Assembly: GCA_964007875.1 (NCBI GenBank)
Contig: CAXGAH010000019.1
Span: forward strand, 1-45,803
Length of the DNA: 45,803 bases
DNA from: UBA1275 sp002323515
GTDB lineage: Bacteria > Bacteroidota > Rhodothermia > Balneolales > Balneolaceae
Direction: 5' to 3'
A program made the position numbers and the translations under genes. The notes beneath the pieces are model-generated. The model did no database searches. It was not told the origin of the DNA and worked only from the letters and a program-made list of their open reading frames with translations. Each line of letters opens with the position of its first letter. Within the stretch, counting starts at the first letter, position 1. Shown here piece by piece: positions 24,085 to 33,049 of this stretch.

Positions 24085-24549
24085 ATGCCTACTCATTATA
24101 AAGGAAGCCCTAACGAAATAGCCACACTCAATGCTTTTATAAAGTTAACAAGGGCGAGTAATACCCTACATCAGCAATTATCGAGAAGTTTAGCCGATTA
24201 TAAATTAACAGAAAGTCAATTTGGTGTGTTAGAGGCCTTATACCATTTGGGGCCGTTGAATCAGCGAAGCCTTGGAGAGAAAATTTTAAAATCGGGCGGT
24301 AACATTACCATGGTTATCGTCAATTTAGAAAAGCAGGGTTGGGTAACTAAGGCTAAAGACCAAAATGACAAACGCTCACACACCATTACTCTTACGGCTG
24401 ATGGGAAACGCTTGATTGAAGATGTGTTTCCAGGACATTTACAAAGAATTTCGGAACTTTTCAGTTGCTTGGAATATGCTGAGCTAGCAGAGCTGTCCTG
24501 TTTGTGTAAAAAACTAGGGTTATTCGCATCCCAATGGAAAGTTGAGTAA
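24085..24549 (+). CDS. MarR-family transcriptional regulator
   Basis: A 154-residue winged-helix dimer-type regulator. The sequence LTESQFGVLEALYHLGPLNQ is the typical helix before the DNA-binding element. RSLGEKILKSGGNITMVIVN forms the recognition region, and DKRSHTITLTADGKRLIEDV is the wing. MarR proteins usually respond to phenolic ligands or oxidative stress and repress neighbouring genes. It begins one base after xth and may be autoregulated in that operon, but no dyad operator was picked out. The TESQFGVLEALYHLGPL pattern resembles the HosA/OhrR-like and YusO-like branch; the ligand is unknown. Confidence 0.9.
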   Translation: MPTHYKGSPNEIATLNAFIKLTRASNTLHQQLSRSLADYKLTESQFGVLEALYHLGPLNQRSLGEKILKSGGNITMVIVNLEKQGWVTKAKDQNDKRSHTITLTADGKRLIEDVFPGHLQRISELFSCLEYAELAELSCLCKKLGLFASQWKVE

Positions 24550-24577
24550 GAGACCAGTAATACATTCTACAAAAAAA

Positions 24578-26632
24578 CTATAGCTCTTCTTCCAATTTGC
24601 CAATTTGGTCTCGAATTCTAGCAGCCTCCTCGAATTCCATATTTTTTGCCGCATGTAGCATAGTCATTCTTAAGTGGTCTAAAAGCTTATCCTTTGACTC
24701 AAAATGAACTTCATTCATGGCGGTATTGGCTTTATAAGATAGCCCTTTATCATCAACTCTAATACTTTCCATGTAATCGGACTGGGCTGCTGCTTCTGCT
24801 TCTTTAGAAAAGTCTACTTTTTGGGTGGAAATAAGGGCAGGGTCAACCAACGGTTTAAGCTCTTTTTGTATGGTTTCTGGAGTGATTCCATGTTTCTCAT
24901 TGTAGGCCATTTGGATTTCTCGCCGCCGATCTGTTTCTTCAATCACTTTACGCATGCTTTCTGTTATTTTATCAGCATACATAATGGCTCTACCACCTAC
25001 ATTTCTCGCAGCCCTCCCAACAATCTGAAATAGAGAGGTTTCAGAACGCAAAAAGCCTTCTTTATCAGCATCCATGATAGCCACTAAGCTTAATTCTGGA
25101 ATATCAATACCTTCTCTTAAAAGGTTTATTCCCACCAGTACATCAAAATCACCTCTACGAAACTTGTATAAAACCTCTATTCGTTCAAGAGCATCAAGTT
25201 CGCTATGCATGTAAGCGGCGCTAATACCTATTTCTTTCAAGTATGCGCTTAACTCTTCAGAAAGTCTTTTCGTTAGAGTGATTACCAAGACGCGTTCTTT
25301 TTTTGCAACACGTAGACGAATTTCTTCTAAAAGATCGTCTATTTGATTTCCAAGCGGCCTTACCTCTAAAACAGGCTCCATTAAACCAGTAGGCCGGATA
25401 ATTTGTTCAGTAAATACACCATCGCTTTTTACCAATTCATAATCTGAGGGTGTAGCACTTACAAAAATGGCTTGATTAATCATTCTCTCCCATTCTTGAA
25501 AGGTTAAGGGCCGGTTATCCAACGCCGAGGGTAATCGGAAACCATGTTCGACCAATTCAGTTTTTCGAGAACGATCCCCGCCATACATGGCATTTATTTG
25601 TGGCACGGTTTGATGGCTTTCATCCACTACCAGTAAAAAATCTTCCGGGAAATAATCAATGAGACAATAAGGCCGTTCACCTAGCTTTCGTGCGCTTAAA
25701 TGCCTAGAATAATTTTCAATTCCACTACAATACCCTATTTCTTGGATCATTTCTAAGTCAAACAGAGTCCTTTGTTCAAGCCTTTTAGCTTCCAGGTACT
25801 TATCAAGGTCCAAAAGCTCATCGACCCGTTCGGTTAACTCAGCTCTAATAGCTTTTATAGTCTCTTCTTGCCGACCTTTCGAAGTAACATAATGGGAAGC
25901 AGGATATATCCGGAATTCTTGAACTTGCTCCACGATTGAGCCGGTTTCAACATTAAAAATTGACATTTGTTCGATTTCATCGCCCCAAAAAGCAATACGT
26001 AAACCCTCGTCAGAATAGGCCGGAAACACATCAACCACGTCGCCGCGAACTCTAAAAACACCGCGGTGAAAATCATTATCCTTTCGGGTGTAATGGAGAT
26101 CTACTAAGTCATAGAGTAAGGTATTACGGGGAATTTCTGTCCCAACGGTTAAGGTGATGATGAGTTTTTCATATTCTGAGGGAGAACCAATGCCATAAAT
26201 GCAACTCACTGACGAAACGATAATGACATCGCGGCGTCCGGAAAGTAATGAGCTGGTGGCGCGCAACCTAAGGCGCTGGATTTCTTCGTTTATGGATAAA
26301 TCTTTTTCGATGAACTTATCTTGCGAAGAGATGTATGCCTCGGGTTGATAGTAATCGTAATAGGAAATAAAAAACTCGACCCTGTTCTCGGGGAAAAAAT
26401 CACTTAGTTCGCGAAATAGCTGCGCGGCCAAAGTTTTGTTGTGGCTCATGACTAAGGTAGGTCGTTGAACCTGTTCAATTACACTGGCTACGGTTCGTGT
26501 TTTTCCGGATCCAGTAATCCCTAAAAGAGTTTGAAAACGGTCGCCTGCTAGAATTCCCTCGGTCAATTCTTTGATTGCCTGAGGCTGGTCGCCTGCTGGG
26601 TTAAAAGGGGATTGAAGCTTGAATTCAGACAT
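24578..26632 (-). CDS. uvrB: Excinuclease ABC subunit B (UvrB)
   Basis: UvrB verifies damage handed over by UvrA and recruits UvrC in nucleotide excision repair. The Walker A motif is GITGSGKTRT (38-47). The beta-hairpin that probes the strand includes YYDYYQPEAYI. The helicase motifs DESHQTVPQI and GINLLREGIDIPELSLVAIMD (in two halves), and QIVGRAARN, are intact. A C-terminal UVR domain that binds UvrC covers the last 36 residues (AAKNMEFEEAARIRDQIGKL). The length is a normal 684 residues. It is divergent from tyrA across 140 bases. No LexA-type box was identified there. Confidence 0.96.
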   Translation of the reverse strand: MSEFKLQSPFNPAGDQPQAIKELTEGILAGDRFQTLLGITGSGKTRTVASVIEQVQRPTLVMSHNKTLAAQLFRELSDFFPENRVEFFISYYDYYQPEAYISSQDKFIEKDLSINEEIQRLRLRATSSLLSGRRDVIIVSSVSCIYGIGSPSEYEKLIITLTVGTEIPRNTLLYDLVDLHYTRKDNDFHRGVFRVRGDVVDVFPAYSDEGLRIAFWGDEIEQMSIFNVETGSIVEQVQEFRIYPASHYVTSKGRQEETIKAIRAELTERVDELLDLDKYLEAKRLEQRTLFDLEMIQEIGYCSGIENYSRHLSARKLGERPYCLIDYFPEDFLLVVDESHQTVPQINAMYGGDRSRKTELVEHGFRLPSALDNRPLTFQEWERMINQAIFVSATPSDYELVKSDGVFTEQIIRPTGLMEPVLEVRPLGNQIDDLLEEIRLRVAKKERVLVITLTKRLSEELSAYLKEIGISAAYMHSELDALERIEVLYKFRRGDFDVLVGINLLREGIDIPELSLVAIMDADKEGFLRSETSLFQIVGRAARNVGGRAIMYADKITESMRKVIEETDRRREIQMAYNEKHGITPETIQKELKPLVDPALISTQKVDFSKEAEAAAQSDYMESIRVDDKGLSYKANTAMNEVHFESKDKLLDHLRMTMLHAAKNMEFEEAARIRDQIGKLEEEL

Positions 26633-26772
26633 GTGATAAACTAATTAAATAAAGGTAAGGCCTTTTTCTTTAACAAGTGTCCCACAGGATAAATTCATTG
26701 TATAAGAATTGGTAAATCAGATACACATGGCGTATTATAGCGAGAGTTTAGAACTAGAGTGGAAGAAACTGT

Positions 26773-27906
26773 ATGCCATATAAAAACAAAAATCTAGAAG
26801 TTTTTCGCGATCAAATAGATTCAATAGATCAGCAAATACTTGATCTATTGGTTGAGCGCGGACATATCGTTAAACAAGTTACGGAAACAAAATTAGTGCA
26901 TCAGTTACCTGTTTTCGTTCCTAAACGAGAACAGGAAAAGACGGCTGCCTTTAAGGAATTAGCTCGGGAAAGGGGAATAGACCCCACCTGGGCAGAGGAT
27001 TTTTTACGCTTAATTATGGGTTCTTCAAGGCAGCGTCAATCTGAAGCGGCATTCCCAAGGTCTACCCAAGAGGCTAAACATATCATTTATATTGGGGGCG
27101 ACGGCGGTATGGGTAAGTTGTACAAGCGTATTTCAGATCAAACCGGACACAAGACAACTAGTATAGATAAAAGTAACTGGTATGAATTAGATGAAGCCCT
27201 AGAGACAGCCGATATGGTTATTATTACGGTTCCAATTCATGTGACAGAATCAGTTATTCAGAGGTTAGAGGGAAGGCTTCCAAAACATGTAATTTTGGCT
27301 GATTTCACCTCAAATAAACAGCGACCTATAGATCAGATGAAAGCCATTCATACCGGTCCTATTTTGGGTTTGCATCCAATGCACGGCCCTGATGTAGAGA
27401 ATCTCTCTAAACAACTTATGGTGGCGTGTCCGGTACAGCAGACCGAGCAAAGCCAATGGTTTTTAGAACAATGTGAACTTTGGGGCATAAGGTTAATTGA
27501 GGCGGAGGCCGAAAAACACGATCATGTAATGCATTTGGTTCAAGGCTTGCGACATTTTGTTGCTTTATTGCATGGCTCTTTTATGAAGCATTATGATCTT
27601 AATCCCAATGATATGTTGGATTATTCGTCTCCCATTTATCGCGCCGAGCTCATGATGACGGGAAGAATCTTTGCACAAAGCGCGGAATTATATGCAGATA
27701 TTGTTTTTTCTAATGACGAAAGACGAGCCCTATTACTTAGATTTTTTGAACATCATGCACTACTAGCGGAGATGGTAAAAAACAATGATCGTGAAGGGTT
27801 TGTTAAAGAGTTTGAACAGGTTACTGATTTTTTTGGATCATTTGCGACCAAGGCACTAGAAGAGTCGGGTTACCTAATTAACCGATTGGCAGATCGTTTT
27901 GCTTAG
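26773..27906 (+). CDS. tyrA: Bifunctional chorismate mutase / prephenate dehydrogenase (T-protein)
   Basis: It converts chorismate to prephenate and then, with NAD+, to 4-hydroxyphenylpyruvate in tyrosine synthesis. Residues 1-90 are an AroQ-type chorismate mutase (LEVFRDQIDSIDQQILDLLV; VFVPKREQEK). The dehydrogenase starts with IIYIGGDGGMGKLYKRI near 98 and continues with VPIHVTESVIQRLEG, LGLHPMHGPD and SSPIYRAELMMTGRIFAQ. This order and the 377-residue length closely follow the enterobacterial TyrA fusion. Bacteroidota relatives more often carry separate or differently fused enzymes, so transfer from a gammaproteobacterium-like donor is possible; this is inference. Confidence 0.93.
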   Translation: MPYKNKNLEVFRDQIDSIDQQILDLLVERGHIVKQVTETKLVHQLPVFVPKREQEKTAAFKELARERGIDPTWAEDFLRLIMGSSRQRQSEAAFPRSTQEAKHIIYIGGDGGMGKLYKRISDQTGHKTTSIDKSNWYELDEALETADMVIITVPIHVTESVIQRLEGRLPKHVILADFTSNKQRPIDQMKAIHTGPILGLHPMHGPDVENLSKQLMVACPVQQTEQSQWFLEQCELWGIRLIEAEAEKHDHVMHLVQGLRHFVALLHGSFMKHYDLNPNDMLDYSSPIYRAELMMTGRIFAQSAELYADIVFSNDERRALLLRFFEHHALLAEMVKNNDREGFVKEFEQVTDFFGSFATKALEESGYLINRLADRFA

Positions 27907-28117
27907 AATTAAGGTGCTTTATAGTATATAGTTGTTTGAGGCTACATTCGTAGCGGCTCTTAACAAAATAAGTGCTCATTATTGGTCTTAGCTAAAGAAT
28001 TGTTTTATTGGAGTTGGGAAAGTATTTTATTGCAATAGTATTTTTACCGGTATTCCTATTTATGCATCCCAAAAAATCATGCTTGAGTAAGACGTACAAA
28101 TAGATTAGGTCTTGTTG

Positions 28118-28225
28118 ATGAGAGGGTATAGAAACCGTATCACCTTTTATCGAGCCTTCCAGACCGAAACGGGCTTAACACCAAGAGAATTTATTTCAAG
28201 GAAACAAAAATCAAAACACACATAA
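28118..28225 (+). pseudogene. C-terminal remnant of an AraC-family regulator
   Basis: This 35-codon frame encodes MRGYRNRITFYRAFQTETGL followed by TPREFISRK, then a stop. GYRNRITFYRAFQTETGLTP is the hallmark second helix-turn-helix of AraC proteins, but the rest of the domain is missing and a stop lies just upstream. A second fragment at 28023-28103, out of frame with it, reads YFIAIVFLPVFLFMHPKK, a membrane-helix-like stretch that could be the anchor of a membrane-bound AraC protein. The gap from tyrA to the VOC gene (27907-28244) holds only this debris; I see no other gene in it. Confidence 0.75.
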
Positions 28226-28244
28226 ATTATATCTAAAACTAGCT

Positions 28245-29333
28245 ATGAATCGCCCTAAAGTAATCTCCGGTATTCAACAAATTGGTATCGGAAACACGGA
28301 TGTAGTACAAACGACAGAGTGGTATCGGCGCCATTTTGGCATGGATATTCAAGTATTTGACGACGAAGCGACGGCTGATCTCATGCTCCCTTACACAGGT
28401 GGTAAGCCTCATGATCGCCGGGCCATCCTAAGCTTAAGTATGCGCGGTGGAGGAGGCTTTGAAATATGGCAATATACCTCTCGAAGACCTACTGCAATGG
28501 AAGGAGAAGTTTACTTAGGCGATCTTGGTATTAACGCCGCAAAAATTAAAAGCGTGGACGTTCAAAAGAGCTACGAAGAGTTCAATATGAAGGGCTTAAA
28601 TGTGGTCACCTCACTGTGCAATAATCTAATAGGAGAACCACATTTTTTCGTTAAAGATCTTCATGGGAATCTTTTTCAGGTCATTCAGGGGCAATCTTTT
28701 TTTCGGAAAAAAGAGCGAATGCTCACAGGGGGGGTGACCGGTGCGCTGATTGGCTCGACGGATATAGATCGATCCCTAACTCTTTATCGAGATATTCTTG
28801 GATACGATACTGTTATCTATGATGAGGAAGGGATTTGCGATGATTTTGAAGGGCTTAATGGGGCAGATGTTTACTATCGACGATGCTTAGTTCGACATTC
28901 AAAGCCCAGAAAAGGGGGATTCAGTGCACTTTTTGGACCAACTGAAATTGAGTTGGTTCAACGCATCGATACCGAGGCCAAACTAAGCCCCCCAAAAAAA
29001 TTATTCCATAACCGATATTGGGGAGATCCAGGATTTATTCACCTTTGCTTCGACGTTCAAGGAATGGACGCACTTAAAGAGGAGTGTGAGTCGAAAGGAT
29101 ATTCCTTTACTGTCGATAGTGCGAGTAGTTTTGATATGGGAGAAGCAGCAGGCCGATTTACCTACATTGAAGATCCAGATGGGACGTTAATTGAGTTTGT
29201 AGAAACTCATAAGGTTCCAATCGCTAAAAAGTTTGGCCTGTTTGTGGATATGACCAAGAGAGATCCCGAAAAATCACTACCAAAATGGATGCTTCAGGCC
29301 CTATCACTATCTCGTATGAAGCCTTTATCCTAG
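28245..29333 (+). CDS. Two-domain VOC (glyoxalase/dioxygenase-fold) family protein
   Basis: The 362 residues form two vicinal-oxygen-chelate modules. The first (about 8-150) starts SGIQQIGIGNTDVVQTTEWY and includes GGFEIWQYTSRRP with a possible metal glutamate. The second (about 162-325) starts GVTGALIGSTDIDRSLTLYR, then LGYDTVIYDEEG, and ends with FIHLCFDVQGM and DPDGTLIEFVETHK, giving a likely His and Glu metal pair. The family contains extradiol dioxygenases, glyoxalases and isomerases; residues alone do not tell which. It stands alone as a transcription unit, 19 bases after the AraC remnant, which may once have regulated it. Confidence 0.8.
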   Translation: MNRPKVISGIQQIGIGNTDVVQTTEWYRRHFGMDIQVFDDEATADLMLPYTGGKPHDRRAILSLSMRGGGGFEIWQYTSRRPTAMEGEVYLGDLGINAAKIKSVDVQKSYEEFNMKGLNVVTSLCNNLIGEPHFFVKDLHGNLFQVIQGQSFFRKKERMLTGGVTGALIGSTDIDRSLTLYRDILGYDTVIYDEEGICDDFEGLNGADVYYRRCLVRHSKPRKGGFSALFGPTEIELVQRIDTEAKLSPPKKLFHNRYWGDPGFIHLCFDVQGMDALKEECESKGYSFTVDSASSFDMGEAAGRFTYIEDPDGTLIEFVETHKVPIAKKFGLFVDMTKRDPEKSLPKWMLQALSLSRMKPLS

Positions 29334-29391
29334 CAATTGCTAAATCAAACATTGTAATCATTGTGTATTTGGTTTGAATCTACAAGCATTC

Positions 29392-29949
29392 TTAACGGTT
29401 CAAGGCTTTTTGTAGATAGTCACCTAGGTCAAAATTCTCCAATGGCGCGTTCTTACGAAGGTACAATGGATGATGTGGATGGCCATTTTTTGAATGAGTC
29501 CCTCTAGTATAAAAATGAGGGCTCAAATCCTTAATCGCATCGTGAATATCCGATAAACATCGAAGTAAATAAGGGCGTTTTTCTATTAAAGCCCCCCATG
29601 CACACCATACATGAACCCGTGATTGTTGACTAAATTCGTACAAATAATGTCGAATCCAGTGTACATTTTCTTGATGAAGTACCAGCTGAAATCTTTTATG
29701 CATTTTATCAGGATTGGTGGCTCTTTGAGGGTACAGGTTCAACATCAACCAGCCATCATATCCGTGTTCCTCAGCAAATCTAGCAATCGAGGCGACAGTA
29801 GGGTCTAGGCGCTCTGGAGTGGCCGTGCTTGGATTTACCCCAAAACACACAAAAGGGCGAGTTCCTTTCCTACCCAAAGTAAATCGAGCTTTTGGTTCAG
29901 AATGATCGTACACCCAGGGCGTTACTTTTATGTCCTGTACTAATTGCAT
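29392..29949 (-). CDS. DUF1643 family protein
   Basis: This 185-residue cytoplasmic protein carries the DUF1643 signature: FVCFGVNPSTATPERLDPTV, GYDGWLMLNLYPQRATNPD and HVWCAWGALIEKRPYL, ending with HPHHPLYLRK. The family is widespread and has conserved Asn, Pro, Trp and His residues suggesting an enzyme or a nucleotide-binding role, but no activity is established to my knowledge. Its ATG overlaps the stop of the upstream TlpA-like gene by one base (TAATG), so the two are coupled, perhaps only for expression. Confidence 0.85.
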   Translation of the reverse strand: MQLVQDIKVTPWVYDHSEPKARFTLGRKGTRPFVCFGVNPSTATPERLDPTVASIARFAEEHGYDGWLMLNLYPQRATNPDKMHKRFQLVLHQENVHWIRHYLYEFSQQSRVHVWCAWGALIEKRPYLLRCLSDIHDAIKDLSPHFYTRGTHSKNGHPHHPLYLRKNAPLENFDLGDYLQKALNR

Positions 29950-30635
29950 TAATGTACTGCCTTTTGGTCCGATAGGCTTTCTGCATCCATGGAATAGTCA
30001 GAGGAATTCTGTAAAAAGTCTTTGAAGTGTTGCGTGTTATATTGCGCCATGCCTTTTTTTTTCATGACAATGTATCCATTGCTATTAATTACATAGGTCG
30101 TCGGTACGACGGAGGTATCATAAATAGGAGGTTTTCGGGAGCGCGGAAAGTAAACCGGTATATTGTATCCTTTACGCTCAATAAAAGTCAGTGCCTTCTT
30201 AGGGTCTTCGTCCAGTGAAACCATCATGAAAACGACCTGTTCTTTGGTTCCCGCGGTTCGAGTCTTATCCTTATATAGAGCCTGAATATTGGGCATTTCG
30301 GCTATGCAAGGTGGACACCAAGTAGCCCAGTAGTTCATGAATATAGTTTTACATTTAAAACCGGCCAACGACACAGGATCGCCAAGCTCATCACTTAGAT
30401 AGAAATTATAGTTGGCCAGTTCAAAATTAGCGGGTAAATCGTCATAATTTTGGATATCAGCATCTGTTATTTTGGGTTGAATGATATGCATACTAAGTAG
30501 TATGCGTTGTGCAAATCCAATCACCTTGGTATGCCACCCTCCGATATACAAAATAAGCCAGACAGCAATAATGATTCCCCACTCACTCAATTCCCGGCGC
30601 AATGTTAGTTTGGTGGTGGTGCTTTTCTCTTTCAT
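29949..30635 (-). CDS. Membrane-anchored TlpA/ResA-like thiol-disulfide oxidoreductase
   Basis: A 228-residue thioredoxin-fold protein held by one N-terminal helix (GIIIAVWLILYIGGW, 20-34). The redox site is Cys107 and Cys110 in NYWATWCPPCIAEMPN, with the extra glutamate (E113) found in ResA/TlpA proteins that reduce disulfides outside the membrane. VVPTTYVINSNGYIV is the cis-proline region. Such proteins assist cytochrome c maturation or the repair of extracytoplasmic disulfides; no cytochrome genes adjoin it. It starts the two-gene unit with the DUF1643 gene. Confidence 0.88.
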   Translation of the reverse strand: MKEKSTTTKLTLRRELSEWGIIIAVWLILYIGGWHTKVIGFAQRILLSMHIIQPKITDADIQNYDDLPANFELANYNFYLSDELGDPVSLAGFKCKTIFMNYWATWCPPCIAEMPNIQALYKDKTRTAGTKEQVVFMMVSLDEDPKKALTFIERKGYNIPVYFPRSRKPPIYDTSVVPTTYVINSNGYIVMKKKGMAQYNTQHFKDFLQNSSDYSMDAESLSDQKAVH

Positions 30636-30717
30636 ACGCTTGTATTATGTACAGATTTAACTGGTTGATGAGTGCCAGTTGGCCGTCGCAACGAATCTCA
30701 GACGAACCACTATATTC

Positions 30718-31389
30718 CTAGATAATCGTTCTAATTTCATCTAAGGACTTTTTTTGAATCTCCGGCACTTTTACCCCTTCCCTCGGAAACCCACAAACCA
30801 ATAATAAAAACGCCTTTTCATTGGAAGGTCTGTTAAGCACTTCATTCAAAAACCCCATAGGGCTAGGTGTGTGTGTTAGGGTGGCGAGTCCCGCATTATG
30901 CAAGGCGGTGATAAGAATACCGGTGGCAATTCCAACCGATTCTTTCACGTAATAATGCTTTTCTTTAGCGCCGCCAACTTTATGGGCATAACTCGCACTA
31001 AAAACAGCAATGAGTGCAGGTGCTTCCTCTAGAAATGGCTTCTCCTCGGTAGTTTGAAAGGCTTCAAGATCTTGTAACCAGTCCTGAGTAGCTCGTCCAT
31101 TATAAAACAAATGTTCTTCTTTTTCAGCCGCAATCCGAAGCTTTTTTTTGACCTGAGAATCGGTAACCACTACAAAGTGCCAGGGTTGTTTATTCGCCCC
31201 GTTAGGAGCTGTTCCAGCACTTTTTATACACGCATCGAGTACTTCCAACGGGACTTTTTCCGACGAAAAAGCCCGAACACTCCGTCTTTTTTTTACAAGT
31301 TTATAAAAATCATTAGACCGTGCTCGCATCTCATCAGGGCTATATTTGGAATATTCATCCCAAGCACGGAAAGGAGCAGAATCTGGCAT
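30718..31389 (-). CDS. Nitroreductase family FMN-dependent oxidoreductase
   Basis: A 223-residue nitroreductase-fold flavoprotein. The FMN-binding arginine cluster is KKRRSVRAFSSEKVP near residues 33-47. ACIKSAGTAPNGANKQPWHF is the second signature. The C-terminal ATLTHTPSPMGFLNEVLNRP and LLVCGFPREGVKVPE resemble the BluB/IYD-like branch (iodotyrosine deiodinase relatives) more than classical NfsB. Likely substrates are nitro compounds, quinones or halogenated phenols, with NAD(P)H as donor; this is inference. It is a single-gene unit. Confidence 0.87.
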   Translation of the reverse strand: MPDSAPFRAWDEYSKYSPDEMRARSNDFYKLVKKRRSVRAFSSEKVPLEVLDACIKSAGTAPNGANKQPWHFVVVTDSQVKKKLRIAAEKEEHLFYNGRATQDWLQDLEAFQTTEEKPFLEEAPALIAVFSASYAHKVGGAKEKHYYVKESVGIATGILITALHNAGLATLTHTPSPMGFLNEVLNRPSNEKAFLLLVCGFPREGVKVPEIQKKSLDEIRTII

Positions 31390-31463
31390 AAGGTAGGAGG
31401 TTAGGTTGATTGAGGGTTAAATTAGTACACCTGGTTTATGTCAATACTATAAAGATAACACCA

Positions 31464-31778
31464 TTAATCTACAGGAACTTCGGATAAAACAACAGGAAAC
31501 CGACTAGTTTGAACAAAATCCCACCATTTTTTGGTCGACTTATAGCGTTGGCGATAACGTTCCCGCCCACTGCCGCTTTGTAGAGTGGGGTGGTCTGCCA
31601 TGCCCTTTAGCCAAGTTATAACAGAAGCCGAGTCCGCATGAAGCGTACCTATGAGCGGAAGTTAGCTAGCACCTATCACAGCTATAAGAATAGTTATGAC
31701 AAGGGGGACCCTAATCATACAAGTAGTTGTGAAGAAATCAATGTGTAACGAACGAAAGTACCTATATGGGATTTTCAT
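31464..31778 (-). pseudogene. Small membrane-anchored protein gene interrupted by one in-frame stop
   Basis: A single reading frame from the ATG at 31778 (or 31718) encodes MIRVPLVITILIAVIGAS, a membrane anchor or signal peptide. It then meets TAA at 31662-31664 and continues open for 65 more codons: LPLIGTLHADSASVITWLKG, MADHPTLQSGSGRERYRQRY, KSTKKWWDFVQTSRFPVVLS, EVPVD, stop. The downstream part has protein-like composition (WLKG, KKWWDF) and no start codon of its own near its beginning. A single base change could have made the stop. I do not recognise the family. It lies between the nitroreductase and proline dehydrogenase genes, filling most of that gap. Confidence 0.55.
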
Positions 31779-31821
31779 AATCCCGCCTTAGTGAAACAGG
31801 ACTGTCTTGCTTGTTTTATTG

Positions 31822-32676
31822 TTAATGCTTAAATAAAGTACTAATAACAAACCAAATATTTTCTTTTCTCTCGGCTAATCTTCTGCTAAAATATGGAAAC
31901 CAATCCGTACCAAAAGGCATATATACCCGTGTAGGATAACCAAGCCTGTTGAGATCAATTAAGCCTTGTTCTCGCAAGCCGTAAAGCATTTGAAATTCAA
32001 CCCTAGAAGAGGGGATATCATGGTCTGCTAAGTAGGATCTAACCGCACGGATAAGTTGGTCATCGTGGGTGCCAAATCGTGGAAAAGAAGTGTTATTAAT
32101 CAGCACTTCTGCATACACATTAAAGGCCTCTCGAATATTGGACATTTGCTGATAGGCTCTTGATCTAGACTCTTTGTACGCTCCTTTTACTAGCCGAACG
32201 TCTGCCCCTAAACCAGCTAATTCAGCAATATCCTCCTTACTTCTATGCAGCATCGCTTGAATTACGGTACCTACATGTTGAGCGCCGTATTTGGCATGAG
32301 CTCGTTTGAACAAATCCAAGGTAAGTTCGGTATATGCACTGCCCTCCATGTCAATTCGAACAAATTGATTTTGTGATCGTGCATGTTCCATTAGAGTAAA
32401 CAGATTATCTGCACAATACTCCACATCAATATCTAATCCAAGCATGGTTAACTTGATAGAGATTCCACTCAATAATTTGTGTTGCTCAATCCCTTTGAGT
32501 ACGTTAATGTAGGCCTCTACATTGTGGTCAGCCTGTGAACGAGAGGGTACATTTTCTCCAAGCAAATCAAGGGTAAGCTGATGATGGGCTTGATTAAGTT
32601 GTTTAGCAGCGGGTACGCTTGATATAAATTCTTCGCCAGCAACAAATCGCTTAGCAAAAACAAACGGTAATTTCAT
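31822..32676 (-). CDS. Proline dehydrogenase (monofunctional PRODH)
   Basis: This FAD enzyme oxidises proline to pyrroline-5-carboxylate, feeding electrons to the quinone pool. It has 284 residues, the size of the single-domain bacterial PRODH, without the dehydrogenase partner domain of PutA. Conserved elements of the TIM barrel are GISIKLTMLGLD (KLT), FVRIDMEGSAYTE, LGADVRLVKGAYKES, VEFQMLYGLRE, RVYMPFGTDWFPYFSRRLAE and RKEN; the YxxRRxxE motif binding proline appears as YFSRRLAE. No pyrroline-5-carboxylate dehydrogenase is in the window. Confidence 0.92.
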   Translation of the reverse strand: MKLPFVFAKRFVAGEEFISSVPAAKQLNQAHHQLTLDLLGENVPSRSQADHNVEAYINVLKGIEQHKLLSGISIKLTMLGLDIDVEYCADNLFTLMEHARSQNQFVRIDMEGSAYTELTLDLFKRAHAKYGAQHVGTVIQAMLHRSKEDIAELAGLGADVRLVKGAYKESRSRAYQQMSNIREAFNVYAEVLINNTSFPRFGTHDDQLIRAVRSYLADHDIPSSRVEFQMLYGLREQGLIDLNRLGYPTRVYMPFGTDWFPYFSRRLAERKENIWFVISTLFKH

Positions 32677-33049
32677 AGAGATAAGTAAGGCTTTTTAACT
32701 TCCAATTAATTGTTAATGACGAGGAGTGAGGGAAAACTAACCAATTGATCTTAAGCACAAACAGATATAGGATTAGCAAAGGTACGAGTTTCGTTTAAAT
32801 TATCCACCTAACAGTAACCTATTTCTATTCATTCCGTACTGTTTCATGTGTCCACTTATGAGTGCATATTTAGGCACTTAAGCTTCCAGCTAAAGCAGAT
32901 TTGAGGAGCCAAAGCTTTAGTAAACGCTTATAAACACAAGAATAAGTCAAAGAATAAAGAAGAACGAAATAGCTACATAACAGCATAGCAAAAAAGGCTA
33001 AAAAGTTACGGCCAAATGACCTCAAAGAAACCCTATAAACACCAAGATT
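32677..33049. other. Non-coding or decayed stretch before the DUF4097-like pseudogene
   Basis: I find no convincing gene in these 373 bases. It contains a half-recognisable plus-strand fragment near 32983-33035 (NSIAKKAKKLRPNDLKETL) with stops on both sides, and a 75-codon minus-strand frame (32870-33097) whose product is not family-like and which runs into the start of the pseudogene. The region reads as old, degenerate coding sequence. Confidence 0.4.
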
